DNA of 46,209 nt from an uncultured Bacteroidales bacterium (GTDB lineage Bacteria; Bacteroidota; Bacteroidia; Bacteroidales; Bacteroidaceae), in assembly GCA_902788865.1 (NCBI GenBank), contig CADALZ010000020.1, forward strand, positions 1 through 46,209. Reading direction: 5' to 3'. Numbering within the stretch: the first letter of the stretch is position 1; every line of letters begins with the position of its first letter. Below are positions 7,854-16,006 of this stretch, piece after piece. The position numbers were made by a program, and so were the translations under genes. Below the pieces are notes generated by a model, which worked only from the letters and a program-made list of their open reading frames with translations, did no database searches and had not been told where the DNA came from.

Positions 7854-7872
7854 GAATTGAGAATTGAGAATT
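7842..7872 (+). repeat. Heptamer array (ATTGAGA)n between trpB and trpE
   Basis: Four tandem ATTGAGA units plus ATT. It supplies the last codons and TGA of trpB and ends directly at the trpE ATG. Confidence 0.85.
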
Positions 7873-9273
7873 ATGAATACGTACAATTACACAACAGCAT
7901 CTCGTACAGTTCTGGGCGATCTCTATACGCCCGTAACCACGTACATGAAACTGCGTGACCAGTTCACGCAAAGTGCCCTGATGGAAAGCTCCGACTACCA
8001 CAGTGGCGAGAACAATCGTTCGTTCATCGGCCTCTGCCCTTTGGCCAGCGTGAGCATAGACCACGGAAAGGCTGTTTTCCGCCTGCCTGACGGTTCACGC
8101 GAGATGAAACCTATCACTGAGGAGTATCGGGTGGAGGATGCTCTGAACGACTTCCTAAGTCGTTTCCACGTGGAGGGCGAAGGGAGCAACTACTGCGGAC
8201 TTTATGGCTACACTTCGTTCAATGCCGTGCGCTACTTTGAGAACATTTCTGTGAAGGACAGCACGGAGAGTCGTAACGATGCTCCTGATATGCACTACAT
8301 CCTCTATAAATACATCATCGTGTTCCACGACTTCAAGAATGAACTGATGATAGTGGAAATGCTGAGTGAGGGAGAGCATGAGCACATAGAAGAGATCAAG
8401 AACTCTATCCGAAACAACACGTATCGCGTCTATGACTTCAAGGCCGTGGGACCTACAACCTCATCGATGACTGATGAAGAGCATAAGGCCAACATTCGCA
8501 GAGGCATTGCCCACTGTCTGCGTGGCGATGTGTTCCAAGTGGTACTGTCCCGCCGTTTCGAGCAGCATTTTGAGGGCGATGACTTCCGTCTGTATCGTGC
8601 TTTGCGCAGCATCAATCCATCACCATACCTGTTCTACTTCGACTTCGGAGGCTTCCGCATCTTTGGTTCCTCACCAGAGACGCACTGCCGCATCGAAGGT
8701 CGTAAAGCCTTCATCGATCCTATCGCTGGGACTACACGTCGCACAGGCCATCCGCTGCAAGATGCGCAGAATGCCGAGGCCCTGAAGAACGATCCTAAAG
8801 AGAACGCTGAGCATGTGATGCTAGTGGACTTGGCACGCAACGACCTCTCACGCAACTGCCACCACGTGAAGGTGGACTTCTATAAGCAACTGCAATACTA
8901 TAGCCATGTCATCCACTTAGTGAGCCGTGTGAGTGGCGAACTGAACGAAGATGCCAACCCTATCAAGACATTCATAGACACCTTCCCTGCTGGTACGCTG
9001 AGCGGAGCACCAAAGGTACGCGCCATGCAGATTATCAGCGAACTGGAGCCACACAATCGTGGCGCTTACGGTGGTTGTATTGGCTTCATCGGACTGAATG
9101 GCAGCCTCAACCAAGCCATCACCATACGCACCTTCGTGAGTCGCAATGGGGTGCTCTGGTTTCAAGCAGGAGGTGGCATCGTGGCAAAGAGCAACGAGGA
9201 GAACGAACTGCAAGAAGTGAACAATAAGCTTGGCGCACTACGCAGAGCCATCAGCAGAGCTGAGGAAGAGTGA
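7873..9273 (+). CDS. trpE: Anthranilate synthase component I
   Basis: 466 residues. Converts chorismate plus ammonia or glutamine-derived ammonia into anthranilate, first step of tryptophan synthesis. The N-terminal domain carries the LMESSDY motif (36-42) corresponding to the tryptophan feedback-binding LES region, so end-product inhibition is expected. The C-terminal chorismate-binding domain shows FGSSPE, DPIAGTTRRTG, SGAPKVRAM and FQAGGGIVAKS. The ATG at 7873 is preferred to an in-frame TTG nine bases upstream that lies in repeat sequence. Separated from trpB by 19 nt of heptamer repeat. Confidence 0.97.
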   Translation: MNTYNYTTASRTVLGDLYTPVTTYMKLRDQFTQSALMESSDYHSGENNRSFIGLCPLASVSIDHGKAVFRLPDGSREMKPITEEYRVEDALNDFLSRFHVEGEGSNYCGLYGYTSFNAVRYFENISVKDSTESRNDAPDMHYILYKYIIVFHDFKNELMIVEMLSEGEHEHIEEIKNSIRNNTYRVYDFKAVGPTTSSMTDEEHKANIRRGIAHCLRGDVFQVVLSRRFEQHFEGDDFRLYRALRSINPSPYLFYFDFGGFRIFGSSPETHCRIEGRKAFIDPIAGTTRRTGHPLQDAQNAEALKNDPKENAEHVMLVDLARNDLSRNCHHVKVDFYKQLQYYSHVIHLVSRVSGELNEDANPIKTFIDTFPAGTLSGAPKVRAMQIISELEPHNRGAYGGCIGFIGLNGSLNQAITIRTFVSRNGVLWFQAGGGIVAKSNEENELQEVNNKLGALRRAISRAEEE

Positions 9274-9278
9274 GTATA

Positions 9279-9302
9279 ATTGACAATTGAGAATTGAGAA
9301 TT
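9279..9302 (+). repeat. Heptamer array between trpE and trpG
   Basis: ATTGACA-ATTGAGA-ATTGAGA-ATT immediately before the trpG ATG, the same design as before trpE. Confidence 0.8.
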
Positions 9303-9869
9303 ATGAAGACTGTGATTATAGATAATTACGACTCGTTCACCTACAATCTGGCACACTTAGTGAAAGAGCTGGGAGCACAGGTGGATGTATTGCGAAACGA
9401 CAAGTTCAGCTTTGGCGACTTGAAGCGTTACGATAAGATTATTCTCTCTCCTGGTCCTGGCATACCAGAAGAGGCTGGTCTGCTGCTGGATGTGATTAAG
9501 ACGTATGCAGGACAGAAGCCTATGCTGGGTGTATGTTTGGGTGAGCAAGCCATAGGACAGGCATTTGGAGCAAAGCTTACCAATCTCACGGAAGTTTTCC
9601 ATGGGGTTCAGACACCTGTCAGTCTCCTTGATAGTGGGGAATACCTCTTCGACGGACTGGGAAAGGAAATCAACGTGGGGCGCTATCACTCTTGGGTAGT
9701 CGATAAGGAAGGCCTCCCCGATGCACTGATCATCACTGCAGAGAGTCAGGAAGGCCACATCATGGCACTGCGCCATCGTCACTACGACATCCACGGCATT
9801 CAGTTCCATCCTGAAAGCGTACTGACTCCCGATGGAACAATGATAATCTCTAATTTCTTGAAACATTAG
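9303..9869 (+). CDS. trpG: Anthranilate synthase component II (glutamine amidotransferase)
   Basis: 188 residues, class I glutamine amidotransferase that supplies ammonia to TrpE. Starts MKTVIIDNYDSFTYNL, oxyanion-region SPGPGIP (49-55), nucleophile C78 in GVCLGEQ (most homologues have H or another residue where E follows G), and the His-Glu of FHPES near residue 168. Translation from the ATG at 9303; an in-frame TTG nine bases upstream is repeat-derived. It is followed by a 355-nt gap containing repeat copy A before trpD. Confidence 0.96.
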   Translation: MKTVIIDNYDSFTYNLAHLVKELGAQVDVLRNDKFSFGDLKRYDKIILSPGPGIPEEAGLLLDVIKTYAGQKPMLGVCLGEQAIGQAFGAKLTNLTEVFHGVQTPVSLLDSGEYLFDGLGKEINVGRYHSWVVDKEGLPDALIITAESQEGHIMALRHRHYDIHGIQFHPESVLTPDGTMIISNFLKH

Positions 9870-9884
9870 AAATTAAACATTATG

Positions 9885-10178
9885 GCTGCGCATAGATTCC
9901 GACCTCATTTGATCCCGACCTCACTTTTGGAGCGTGAAGAAAATCGGGAAAGTTTTCCGTGAAAAAGCGCGGACTGTCTGAGCAAGCAAAGCTTGCGAGT
10001 TTTTGCGCTTTAGACAAACATCGCGCAAATGAGAGCAGAGCCAAGCTAGCTTGAGCTATGCCGAATGCAGCCGATGTTCATGCCAGTAAAACGTGAGCGA
10101 TTTTTAGCGGAGAAAGTGCAGTCGGCGAGTTTTCTTTTTTGGTTCTTTTTCTTTTGCTCGCCCAAAAGAAAAAAGAAC
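9885..10178 (+). repeat. Hairpin-rich dispersed repeat, copy A (trpG-trpD gap)
   Basis: Gap 9870-10224 has no credible gene. It contains nested inverted repeats (GGAAAGTTTTCC near 9948; AAAGCGC with GCGCTTT around 9964/10004; AACATCG with CGATGTT around 10017/10073) and ends in a 15-bp hairpin: 10142-10156 with 10163-10178 (one bulge). Segments such as GTGAGCGATTTTTAGCG and AAGTGCAGTC[GA]GCG recur in copy B at 12641-12940, part of them inverted, showing one repeat family. Confidence 0.75.
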
Positions 10179-10224
10179 TGTAACTTAGAAAGATTAAAAC
10201 ATTAAAAGATTAAATAATTAAATC

Positions 10225-11220
10225 ATGAAACAAATACTAACCAAACTCCTCCATAACGAGGAGCTCACCCAACAAGAAACCAAACAGGTGATGCTGAACA
10301 TCACTGAAGAGAAATATCCTGCAGCACAGATCTCGGCCATGCTGTCGATGATCCAGATGCGCGGAGTGTCTGTGAATGAGGTGCTTGGATTCCGTGAGGC
10401 ACTGCTCGAACTGCGTGTGCCAGCTGATCTCAGCGCTTATAAGCCCATCGACATCGTGGGTACAGGCGGCGATGGCAAGAACACCTTTAATATCTCTACG
10501 TGTGCGTGCTTCGTAGTGGCAGGAGCGGGCTACAAGGTAGCTAAGCATGGCAACTATGGTGCTACCTCTGTGAGTGGTGCCAGCAATGTGATGGAACAGC
10601 ACGGCGTGAAGTTCACCAACGATGGCGACATCCTGCGTCGCAGTATGGATCAGTGCGGCATGGTCTATCAGCACGCTCAGTTCTTCCACCCTGCCATGCG
10701 CTTTGTAGGACCTATCCGCAAAGCCCTGCAAGTGCCTACGGTTTTCAATCTGCTGGGCCCACTGATCAATCCTTGCCAACCAGCCTATCAGCTTCTTGGT
10801 GTGGCCAATCTGGAGCAGATGCGTCTCTACACCAACATCCAGCACCGCATAGGCATAGGGTTTGGCATCGTAAACAGCCTCGATGGCTACGACGAGATTT
10901 CACTGACCTCAGAGTTTAAGGTGTCCACCAATCAGGGAGAATACCTCTACATGCCAGAAGATATCGGCTTCCGCGAGGCACGTCCAGAAGAGCTTTATGG
11001 TGGCACCACCAAGGAGGAAGCCAGTCGCATCTTCGACGATGTACTGATGAACCAAGCCACTGAAAGTCAGAAGAATGTGGTGCTCATCAATGCGGCACTG
11101 GCCATTCATGTGATAGAGCCTAAGAAGAGCATCAGTGAATGTATAGACATCGCCCGCCAGTCGCTCGAAAGTGGCAAGGCACTGCAGGTATTGAAGAAAT
11201 TCATTGAGATAAACAGCTGA
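10225..11220 (+). CDS. trpD: Anthranilate phosphoribosyltransferase
   Basis: 331 residues, close to the family norm. Transfers phosphoribosyl from PRPP to anthranilate. The PRPP-binding GTGGDGKNTFNIST starts at residue 79, and KHGNYGATSVSGASNVME follows as in AnPRT. Not fused to trpG. Preceded by A/T-rich heptamers (ATTAAAAG-type) up to the ATG; four nt separate its stop from trpC. Confidence 0.97.
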   Translation: MKQILTKLLHNEELTQQETKQVMLNITEEKYPAAQISAMLSMIQMRGVSVNEVLGFREALLELRVPADLSAYKPIDIVGTGGDGKNTFNISTCACFVVAGAGYKVAKHGNYGATSVSGASNVMEQHGVKFTNDGDILRRSMDQCGMVYQHAQFFHPAMRFVGPIRKALQVPTVFNLLGPLINPCQPAYQLLGVANLEQMRLYTNIQHRIGIGFGIVNSLDGYDEISLTSEFKVSTNQGEYLYMPEDIGFREARPEELYGGTTKEEASRIFDDVLMNQATESQKNVVLINAALAIHVIEPKKSISECIDIARQSLESGKALQVLKKFIEINS

Positions 11221-11224
11221 GCGT

Positions 11225-12034
11225 ATGAAAGATATATTGGCAGAAATAGTGGAGCACAAGCAGGCAGAAGTAGCTATGCACAAGCAATTGGTGCCTACGG
11301 AGTCGCTGGAAGATACCGTAAGCACCCTGCCACCCACTGGACGCAGCATGAAGGCAGCACTGGCAGCATCAGAGACAGGCATCATCGCAGAGTTTAAGCG
11401 CAAGTCGCCCTCCAAGGGATGGATTCACCAGAATGCACGCCCATCAGAGGTGATACCAGCCTACTGGGCAGGTGGTGCAGCAGCTCTCTCCATCCTGACA
11501 GACGAGCACTTTTTCGGAGGAACACTCAAAGACATCAAGGCAGTACGACCACTTATACAACTCCCCATCCTCCGCAAAGATTTCATCATCGATGAGCATC
11601 AACTATACGAAGCTCGTCTGACAGGTGCTGATGCTGTGTTGCTGATTGCCGCTTGTCTGACGGTTGACAGATGCTGCGAACTGGCCTCTATGGCGCATGC
11701 CATGGGACTGGAGGTGCTGCTCGAAGTACACAGCGAGGAGGAGCTTCCCTACGTCTGCTGCCAACCCGACATGCTGGGCGTGAACAATCGCAATCTGGGC
11801 ACTTTCGTAACAGATGTGCAGAATTCCTTCCGTATGGCTGAAGCCCTAAAGCAGACCATTGGCCAAGCGACAGAGGCTCCACTTCTGGTGTCAGAGAGCG
11901 GTCTCTCAAAACCCAAGGTGGTGCTTGAGCTGCGTGAAGCCGGGTACAGAGGTTTCCTCATGGGCGAGGCTTTCATGAAAGAGATTCTTCCTGGCATGGC
12001 ATTGAAACGATTTACTAAAGCATTGAGATCTTGA
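11225..12034 (+). CDS. trpC: Indole-3-glycerol phosphate synthase
   Basis: 269 residues, TIM barrel. Ring-closes CdRP to indole-3-glycerol phosphate. Motifs in order: IIAEFKRKSPSKG, LRKDFIID, LLEVHSEEEL, GVNNRNL and SESGL, the catalytic Lys/Glu set of the family. Monofunctional (TrpF is separate). Its TGA stop overlaps the TTG start of trpF (TTGA). Confidence 0.97.
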   Translation: MKDILAEIVEHKQAEVAMHKQLVPTESLEDTVSTLPPTGRSMKAALAASETGIIAEFKRKSPSKGWIHQNARPSEVIPAYWAGGAAALSILTDEHFFGGTLKDIKAVRPLIQLPILRKDFIIDEHQLYEARLTGADAVLLIAACLTVDRCCELASMAHAMGLEVLLEVHSEEELPYVCCQPDMLGVNNRNLGTFVTDVQNSFRMAEALKQTIGQATEAPLLVSESGLSKPKVVLELREAGYRGFLMGEAFMKEILPGMALKRFTKALRS

Positions 12035-12639
12035 AACCTATCATCAAAGTCTGTGGCATGACGCAAGGGCAGAATATCCGTGATGTGGAAGCACTTGGCG
12101 TGGACCTCATAGGGTTTATCTTCTATGAGAAGTCGCCACGCTGTGCGCGCCAACTACCCGACTATCTGCCCCTCCATGCTGGGCGTGTAGGAGTTTTCGT
12201 CGATGCTCCTTTGGCAGAAATCAACGCTAAAGCAAAGGCTTTTGGCCTTACGCACATACAGCTGCATGGGCATGAGTCTCCACAGCAGTGCCAGACGTTG
12301 AAAGGTGCTGGTTTCAAGGTCATTAAAGCCTTCTCCATCGCTGAGCCTTGCGACTTGAATGCTACTGAGTCTTATGAAGGGATCTGCGACTATTTCCTGT
12401 TCGACACCAAGACACCGGCCTATGGGGGTAGTGGCAAGGCGTTCGATTGGGACATACTGAGTCATTATCATGGCGCCACCCCTTTCTTGCTCAGTGGTGG
12501 TATAGGGCCAGAGAGCATTGAAGCCTTACAAAGCTTCAGCCATCCTGCCCTTGCAGGCTACGATCTTAATAGCAGGTTTGAAGTCACACCTGGAGTGAAG
12601 GAAGTTGATAAAGTAATGCGATTTAAATTGAATTTTTAA
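12031..12639 (+). CDS. trpF: Phosphoribosylanthranilate isomerase
   Basis: 202 residues. Amadori isomerisation of PRA to CdRP. N-terminal KPIIKVCGM (catalytic Cys), GFIFYEKSPR, LFDTK (catalytic Asp) and LSGGIG are present. The start is a TTG at 12031 overlapping the trpC stop; it gives the expected N-terminus and suggests translational coupling. No nearby ATG would retain the CGM motif at the right distance. Confidence 0.95.
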   Translation: MKPIIKVCGMTQGQNIRDVEALGVDLIGFIFYEKSPRCARQLPDYLPLHAGRVGVFVDAPLAEINAKAKAFGLTHIQLHGHESPQQCQTLKGAGFKVIKAFSIAEPCDLNATESYEGICDYFLFDTKTPAYGGSGKAFDWDILSHYHGATPFLLSGGIGPESIEALQSFSHPALAGYDLNSRFEVTPGVKEVDKVMRFKLNF

Positions 12640-12640
12640 T

Positions 12641-12940
12641 ATTCTTTTCTTCGCTACAGCTCGAAGAAAAGAATCAAAAGAAGCGCCGCCGTCTACATTT
12701 TTTACGCTAAAAATCGCTCACGTTTTCTTAACGCTCCAAAAATGAGGACGGAAACTTTCCGACCTCACTGGAGCAGCGTGAAAAGATTGCGAGTTTTTTA
12801 CCGTTAGAAGCGCTGCACCAATAAGAGCGCGAAGCGGTCGTCTTGCAGCGCTTAGGTAAAAGCGATGCAATCTAAACTGCGGAAGTGCAGTCAGCGTGTT
12901 TTCTTTGATTCGTTTCTTTTGCACGAGCAAAAGAAATGAA
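12641..12940 (+). repeat. Hairpin-rich dispersed repeat, copy B (trpF-trpA gap)
   Basis: Starts two bases after the trpF stop with a perfect 13-bp hairpin (12641-12653 with 12662-12674). A long imperfect stem follows (12784-12817 with 12843-12873, including AGCGCTGCA/TGCAGCGCT) and it ends with a 10-bp hairpin (12913-12922 with 12927-12936). It shares blocks with copy A. A small antisense ORF at 12718-12957 lies inside the repeat and is not considered a gene. Confidence 0.75.
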
Positions 12941-12988
12941 TAGAAAGTAATGAGCAAAAGAAAAAAACGGTAATAAAAAAATAAAAAT

Positions 12989-13768
12989 ATGAATAGAATT
13001 AATCAATTATTCCAAACCAACCCTCAGAAATTACTATCAGTATATTTCTGTGCAGGCACCCCTACCCTCGATGGTACAGCCCAAGTAATCAAAGACTTAG
13101 AGCAAGGCGGTGTAAGCCTCATCGAGATAGGCATCCCTTTCAGCGACCCTATGGCCGATGGTCCTGTGATACAAGATGCTGCCACAAAGGCATTGCGCAA
13201 TGGCATGTCGCTTCGCCTGCTGTTCAGCCAACTGCGTGACATCCGTCAGGAAGTCAGCATCCCTCTGATTCTCATGGGTTACCTCAACCCCATCTATCAA
13301 TTTGGTTTCGAGCACTTCTGTCAGGAATGTCAGGCATGCGGCATCAATGGTGTCATCATCCCCGACCTGCCTTTCCGCGACTACGAAGCAAGCTACAAAA
13401 CCATCGCAGCGAAGTATGACATCCGTGTCATCATGCTCATCACCCCAGAGACCAGCGACGAGCGCGTGCGTGAGATCGACCAGCACACAGATGGTTTCAT
13501 CTACATGGTGTCTTCTGCCTCCACCACTGGTGCGCAGCGCGATTTCAATGCACAGAAACAAGCTTACTTCAAGCGCATCAACGACTTGCACCTGCGCAAT
13601 CCGCGCATGGTAGGCTTTGGCATCAGCAACAAGCAGACCTTCGATGCCGCTTGTGCCAATGCCTCTGGAGGCATCATCGGCAGTCGCTTCGTCACCCTGC
13701 TGAATAAGTATGAGGGCAATGCAGCTAAAGCTATCCAGCAGCTGAAAGCTGATATCGGAGTAGAGTGA
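12989..13768 (+). CDS. trpA: Tryptophan synthase alpha chain
   Basis: 259 residues, TIM barrel. Cleaves indole-3-glycerol phosphate to indole and G3P for TrpB. The signature EIGIPFSDPMADGPVIQ carries catalytic E46 and D57; phosphate-binding GFGIS near residue 209 is present. Last gene of the operon, separated from trpF by 349 nt of repeat, so its mRNA level may differ from the upstream genes. No intrinsic terminator is obvious directly after it. Confidence 0.96.
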   Translation: MNRINQLFQTNPQKLLSVYFCAGTPTLDGTAQVIKDLEQGGVSLIEIGIPFSDPMADGPVIQDAATKALRNGMSLRLLFSQLRDIRQEVSIPLILMGYLNPIYQFGFEHFCQECQACGINGVIIPDLPFRDYEASYKTIAAKYDIRVIMLITPETSDERVREIDQHTDGFIYMVSSASTTGAQRDFNAQKQAYFKRINDLHLRNPRMVGFGISNKQTFDAACANASGGIIGSRFVTLLNKYEGNAAKAIQQLKADIGVE

Positions 13769-13797
13769 AGATTTAGTTTTTTAAGCCCCTACTTTGT

Positions 13798-14028
13798 ATT
13801 TTACCCTTCACTCTTCACAACTGGCATTTAAATGCCTTATTTATAAAGGCTTATAAGCGTGAAGAGTGGTCGAGAACACTTCACCACTCTTCACACTTTT
13901 AGCCTTAAAACTGATTACCATTGACTCTGCTGTGAAGTGTTGTGAAGTGTTTGATGTAACACTTCACACTCGTTACCAATTGTCTATTAGTGAGTTAAGT
14001 ACCATTTGTGAAGTGTGAAGGGTAAAAT
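13798..14028. repeat. Element with 27-bp terminal inverted repeats (MITE-like)
   Basis: Ends 13798-13824 and 14002-14028 are inverted repeats with two mismatches (ATTTTACCCTTCAC...). Inside are further inverted repeats of GTGAAGAGTGG/CCACTCTTCAC and GTGAAGTGTT/AACACTTCAC. No ORF. Target-site duplication is not clear. Confidence 0.7.
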
Positions 14029-14078
14029 GCATTTTTCTCTTACACACAGCAAAAATTGTTGCTACGCACAGCCGCAAA

Positions 14079-14134
14079 TTTTTCCTAACTAGAGAAAAAT
14101 ATTTTCCTAACTAACGCGTTGAATTTTCCTAACT
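14079..14134. repeat. Three 12-bp direct repeats with exact 22-bp period
   Basis: [AT]TTTTCCTAACT occurs at 14079-14090, 14101-14112 and 14123-14134; the intervening 10 bp differ. A 22-bp period places the repeats on one helix face, as for iteron or operator arrays. Only three copies, so not a CRISPR. Confidence 0.6.
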
Positions 14135-14176
14135 TGGCGTAATCTTTAATAAAGCTGAATGAATTGCAACGATGTA

Positions 14177-14449
14177 GAAAAAAACTGACCAACTGACCGC
14201 TTTTCCTTCATGCATATTTATGCAATTTCTTATCGGCACAATTTTAAACCAAGCTAAGTAGGGGAAATATTACGCTCTCACGAGGGCAGAAATTTTTCCT
14301 CACGAGGAAACATAATTTTGCTTCGCTACCGCTAGCTATTCCTTATTGCATATCTATACAGAAAAGCCAACCCCATCTGCCCCAATCTTGAATATTTATG
14401 CAACACATTGCAAAAACCGGTCAGTTGGTCAGTTGGTCAGTTATTTTTC
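14177..14449. repeat. Element with terminal inverted repeats containing CTGACCAACTGACC
   Basis: Left end 14177-14199 (AAAACTGACCAACTGACCG) is the inverted complement of the right end 14418-14449, which has one extra GGTCAGTT unit. A TGCATA/TATGCA palindrome lies near the left end. No coding frame. Confidence 0.6.
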
Positions 14450-14540
14450 ACACCATTGCATTTACGCTGTGCAAAATCTCTTAACCCCTTAACTTTCCCC
14501 ACATACCAGTCATGAAGTAGTTTTTATCAATAAAACTCAA

Positions 14541-14756
14541 GTTTCGCAAGTGATGCTGTAGGCATCTTATAGGGTAGCCAGCCATAAAATGGCTGGATAA
14601 ATAGCGGCCATTGATTGCGTGCCTTTAGGTATGCCACCTATATTTATTGCGTACCTACGGCACGCTGTCTCTCTATAGCATCCATATTACCAGCCATTTT
14701 ATGGCTGGCTACCCTATTAAGCCCCTCTGGGGCTTTGTCTCACAGAAGTTACAAAC
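14541..14756. repeat. REPIN-like dispersed element, copy 1
   Basis: Outer ends GTTTCGCAAGTGATGC (14541-14556) and a degenerate inverse (14741-14756). Inner inverted repeats GTAGCCAGCCATAAAATGGCTGG (14574-14596) and its complement (14690-14712). In the middle are two opposed hairpins GCGTGCC-TTTA-GGTATGC and GCGTACC-TAC-GGCACGC. An AGCCCC-TCT-GGGGCT hairpin follows. The same layout recurs at 37017-37320 and partly at 36088-36155. Confidence 0.75.
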
Positions 14757-14930
14757 ACAAGGCATTATCGCAGAAATGCCTTACGTTATCGTAAAAAAGC
14801 TTAAGCATTTACAGCTGTAATGCAAGGCTTTAGGAAAGAAATACTGTAGTGTTTCTGAGAATAGTGCAGACTTTTGGTAAAGAATAAGAAATTTATTCGT
14901 AACTTTACGGCACCAAATAACCATAACACT

Positions 14931-15980
14931 ATGACAGACAAATGCCCTTCGGTATTCCTAATCTATACAGGTGGAACTATCGGAATGATAGAAAATCCTG
15001 AAACTGGAGCGTTGGAGAGCTTCGATTTTGCTCATCTGCTGAAGCAGGTGCCTGAGCTGAAACGCTTCAACTATCGCATTGGCTCCTACCAGTTCGACCC
15101 GCCCATCGACTCGTCGGACATGGAGCCTCGACACTATGTGAAGATAGTGGAAATCATCACGCAGAATTATGACGACTACGACGGATTCGTGATACTGCAT
15201 GGCACGGACACGATGGCCTATACAGCCTCGGCTCTGAGCTTCATGCTGGAGAATCTGGGCAAACCCGTAATCCTCACAGGGTCGCAACTGCCCATCGGCA
15301 TGCTGCGCACAGATGGCAAGGAGAACCTCATCACCAGCATCGAGATAGCTACAGCGAAGCATCCTGATGGAACAGCCATCGTGCCAGAGGTGTGCATATT
15401 CTTCGAGAACGAGCTGATGCGTGGTAATCGCACCACCAAGATTCATGCGGAGAACTTCAATGCGTTCCGCTCGTACAACTTCCCTCCACTGGCTACAGCG
15501 GGTATTCACATTCGCTATAATGAGCAGCTGATACGTCGCCCCGACCTCTCGCAACCCATGAAGCCGCACTACCTCTATGATACCAACATCGTGGTGCTGA
15601 CGCTCTTCCCTGGCATCAGTGAGAACATCGTGGAGTCGGCCTTGCGCTTCAAGGGGTTGAAGGCTGTGGTGCTGAAGACTTACGGATCGGGCAACGCTCC
15701 TCAGAAGCCTTGGCTGGTGAAAGCGCTGCGCGAAGCCACCGATAGGGGCATCATCATAGTGAACATCACGCAGTGTCCTAATGGCATCGTGGAGATGAAG
15801 CGTTATGAAACGGGCCTCCAACTGCTGCAAGCAGGAGTGGTAAGTGGCTATGACAGTACCCCAGAGAGTGCCATTGCCAAGCTGATGTTCCTGTTGGGAC
15901 ATGGACTGAACAACGAGGAGATACGTCGCTTTATGGATTCCGACTTGGCAGGAGAGATCAGTAAGAAAATTGAAAATTGA
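14931..15980 (+). CDS. ansA: Type I L-asparaginase
   Basis: 349 residues from the ATG at 14931; hydrolyses L-asparagine to aspartate and ammonia. Nucleophile T13 in YTGGTIGM and the second Thr-Asp pair T92-D93 in HGTDTMAYTAS, followed by RTDGKENL with the catalytic Lys. No signal peptide, consistent with the cytoplasmic type I enzyme. A -7-like TAACTTTA at 14900-14907 lies between an upstream in-frame TTG (14874) and the ATG, supporting the later start. The C-terminal KIEN and stop come from a heptamer repeat, and exuT begins 26 nt later. Confidence 0.94.
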   Translation: MTDKCPSVFLIYTGGTIGMIENPETGALESFDFAHLLKQVPELKRFNYRIGSYQFDPPIDSSDMEPRHYVKIVEIITQNYDDYDGFVILHGTDTMAYTASALSFMLENLGKPVILTGSQLPIGMLRTDGKENLITSIEIATAKHPDGTAIVPEVCIFFENELMRGNRTTKIHAENFNAFRSYNFPPLATAGIHIRYNEQLIRRPDLSQPMKPHYLYDTNIVVLTLFPGISENIVESALRFKGLKAVVLKTYGSGNAPQKPWLVKALREATDRGIIIVNITQCPNGIVEMKRYETGLQLLQAGVVSGYDSTPESAIAKLMFLLGHGLNNEEIRRFMDSDLAGEISKKIEN

Positions 15981-16005
15981 GAATTGAGAATTGAAAATTT
16001 AATAC
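15968..16005 (+). repeat. Heptamer array between ansA and the MFS transporter
   Basis: ATTGAAA-ATTGAGA-ATTGAGA-ATTGAAA tandem; provides the ansA stop and ends just before the next ATG. Confidence 0.8.
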
Positions 16006-16006
16006 T

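Noticed and set aside
12718-12957. 79-residue minus-strand ORF between trpF and trpA
   Set aside because: Lies wholly within the structured repeat copy B; composition follows the repeat's hairpins.
14079-14134. Short CRISPR-like array
   Set aside because: Only three 12-bp repeats with 10-bp spacers, too small for CRISPR and no cas genes nearby.
13769-14930. tRNA or ncRNA gene in the long trpA-ansA gap
   Set aside because: Hairpins here belong to repeat elements with terminal inverted repeats; no cloverleaf or promoter for an RNA gene was recognised.
14958-15902. 314-residue open frame antisense to ansA
   Set aside because: Shadow of a strongly supported asparaginase gene; His/Arg/Leu-rich without motifs.
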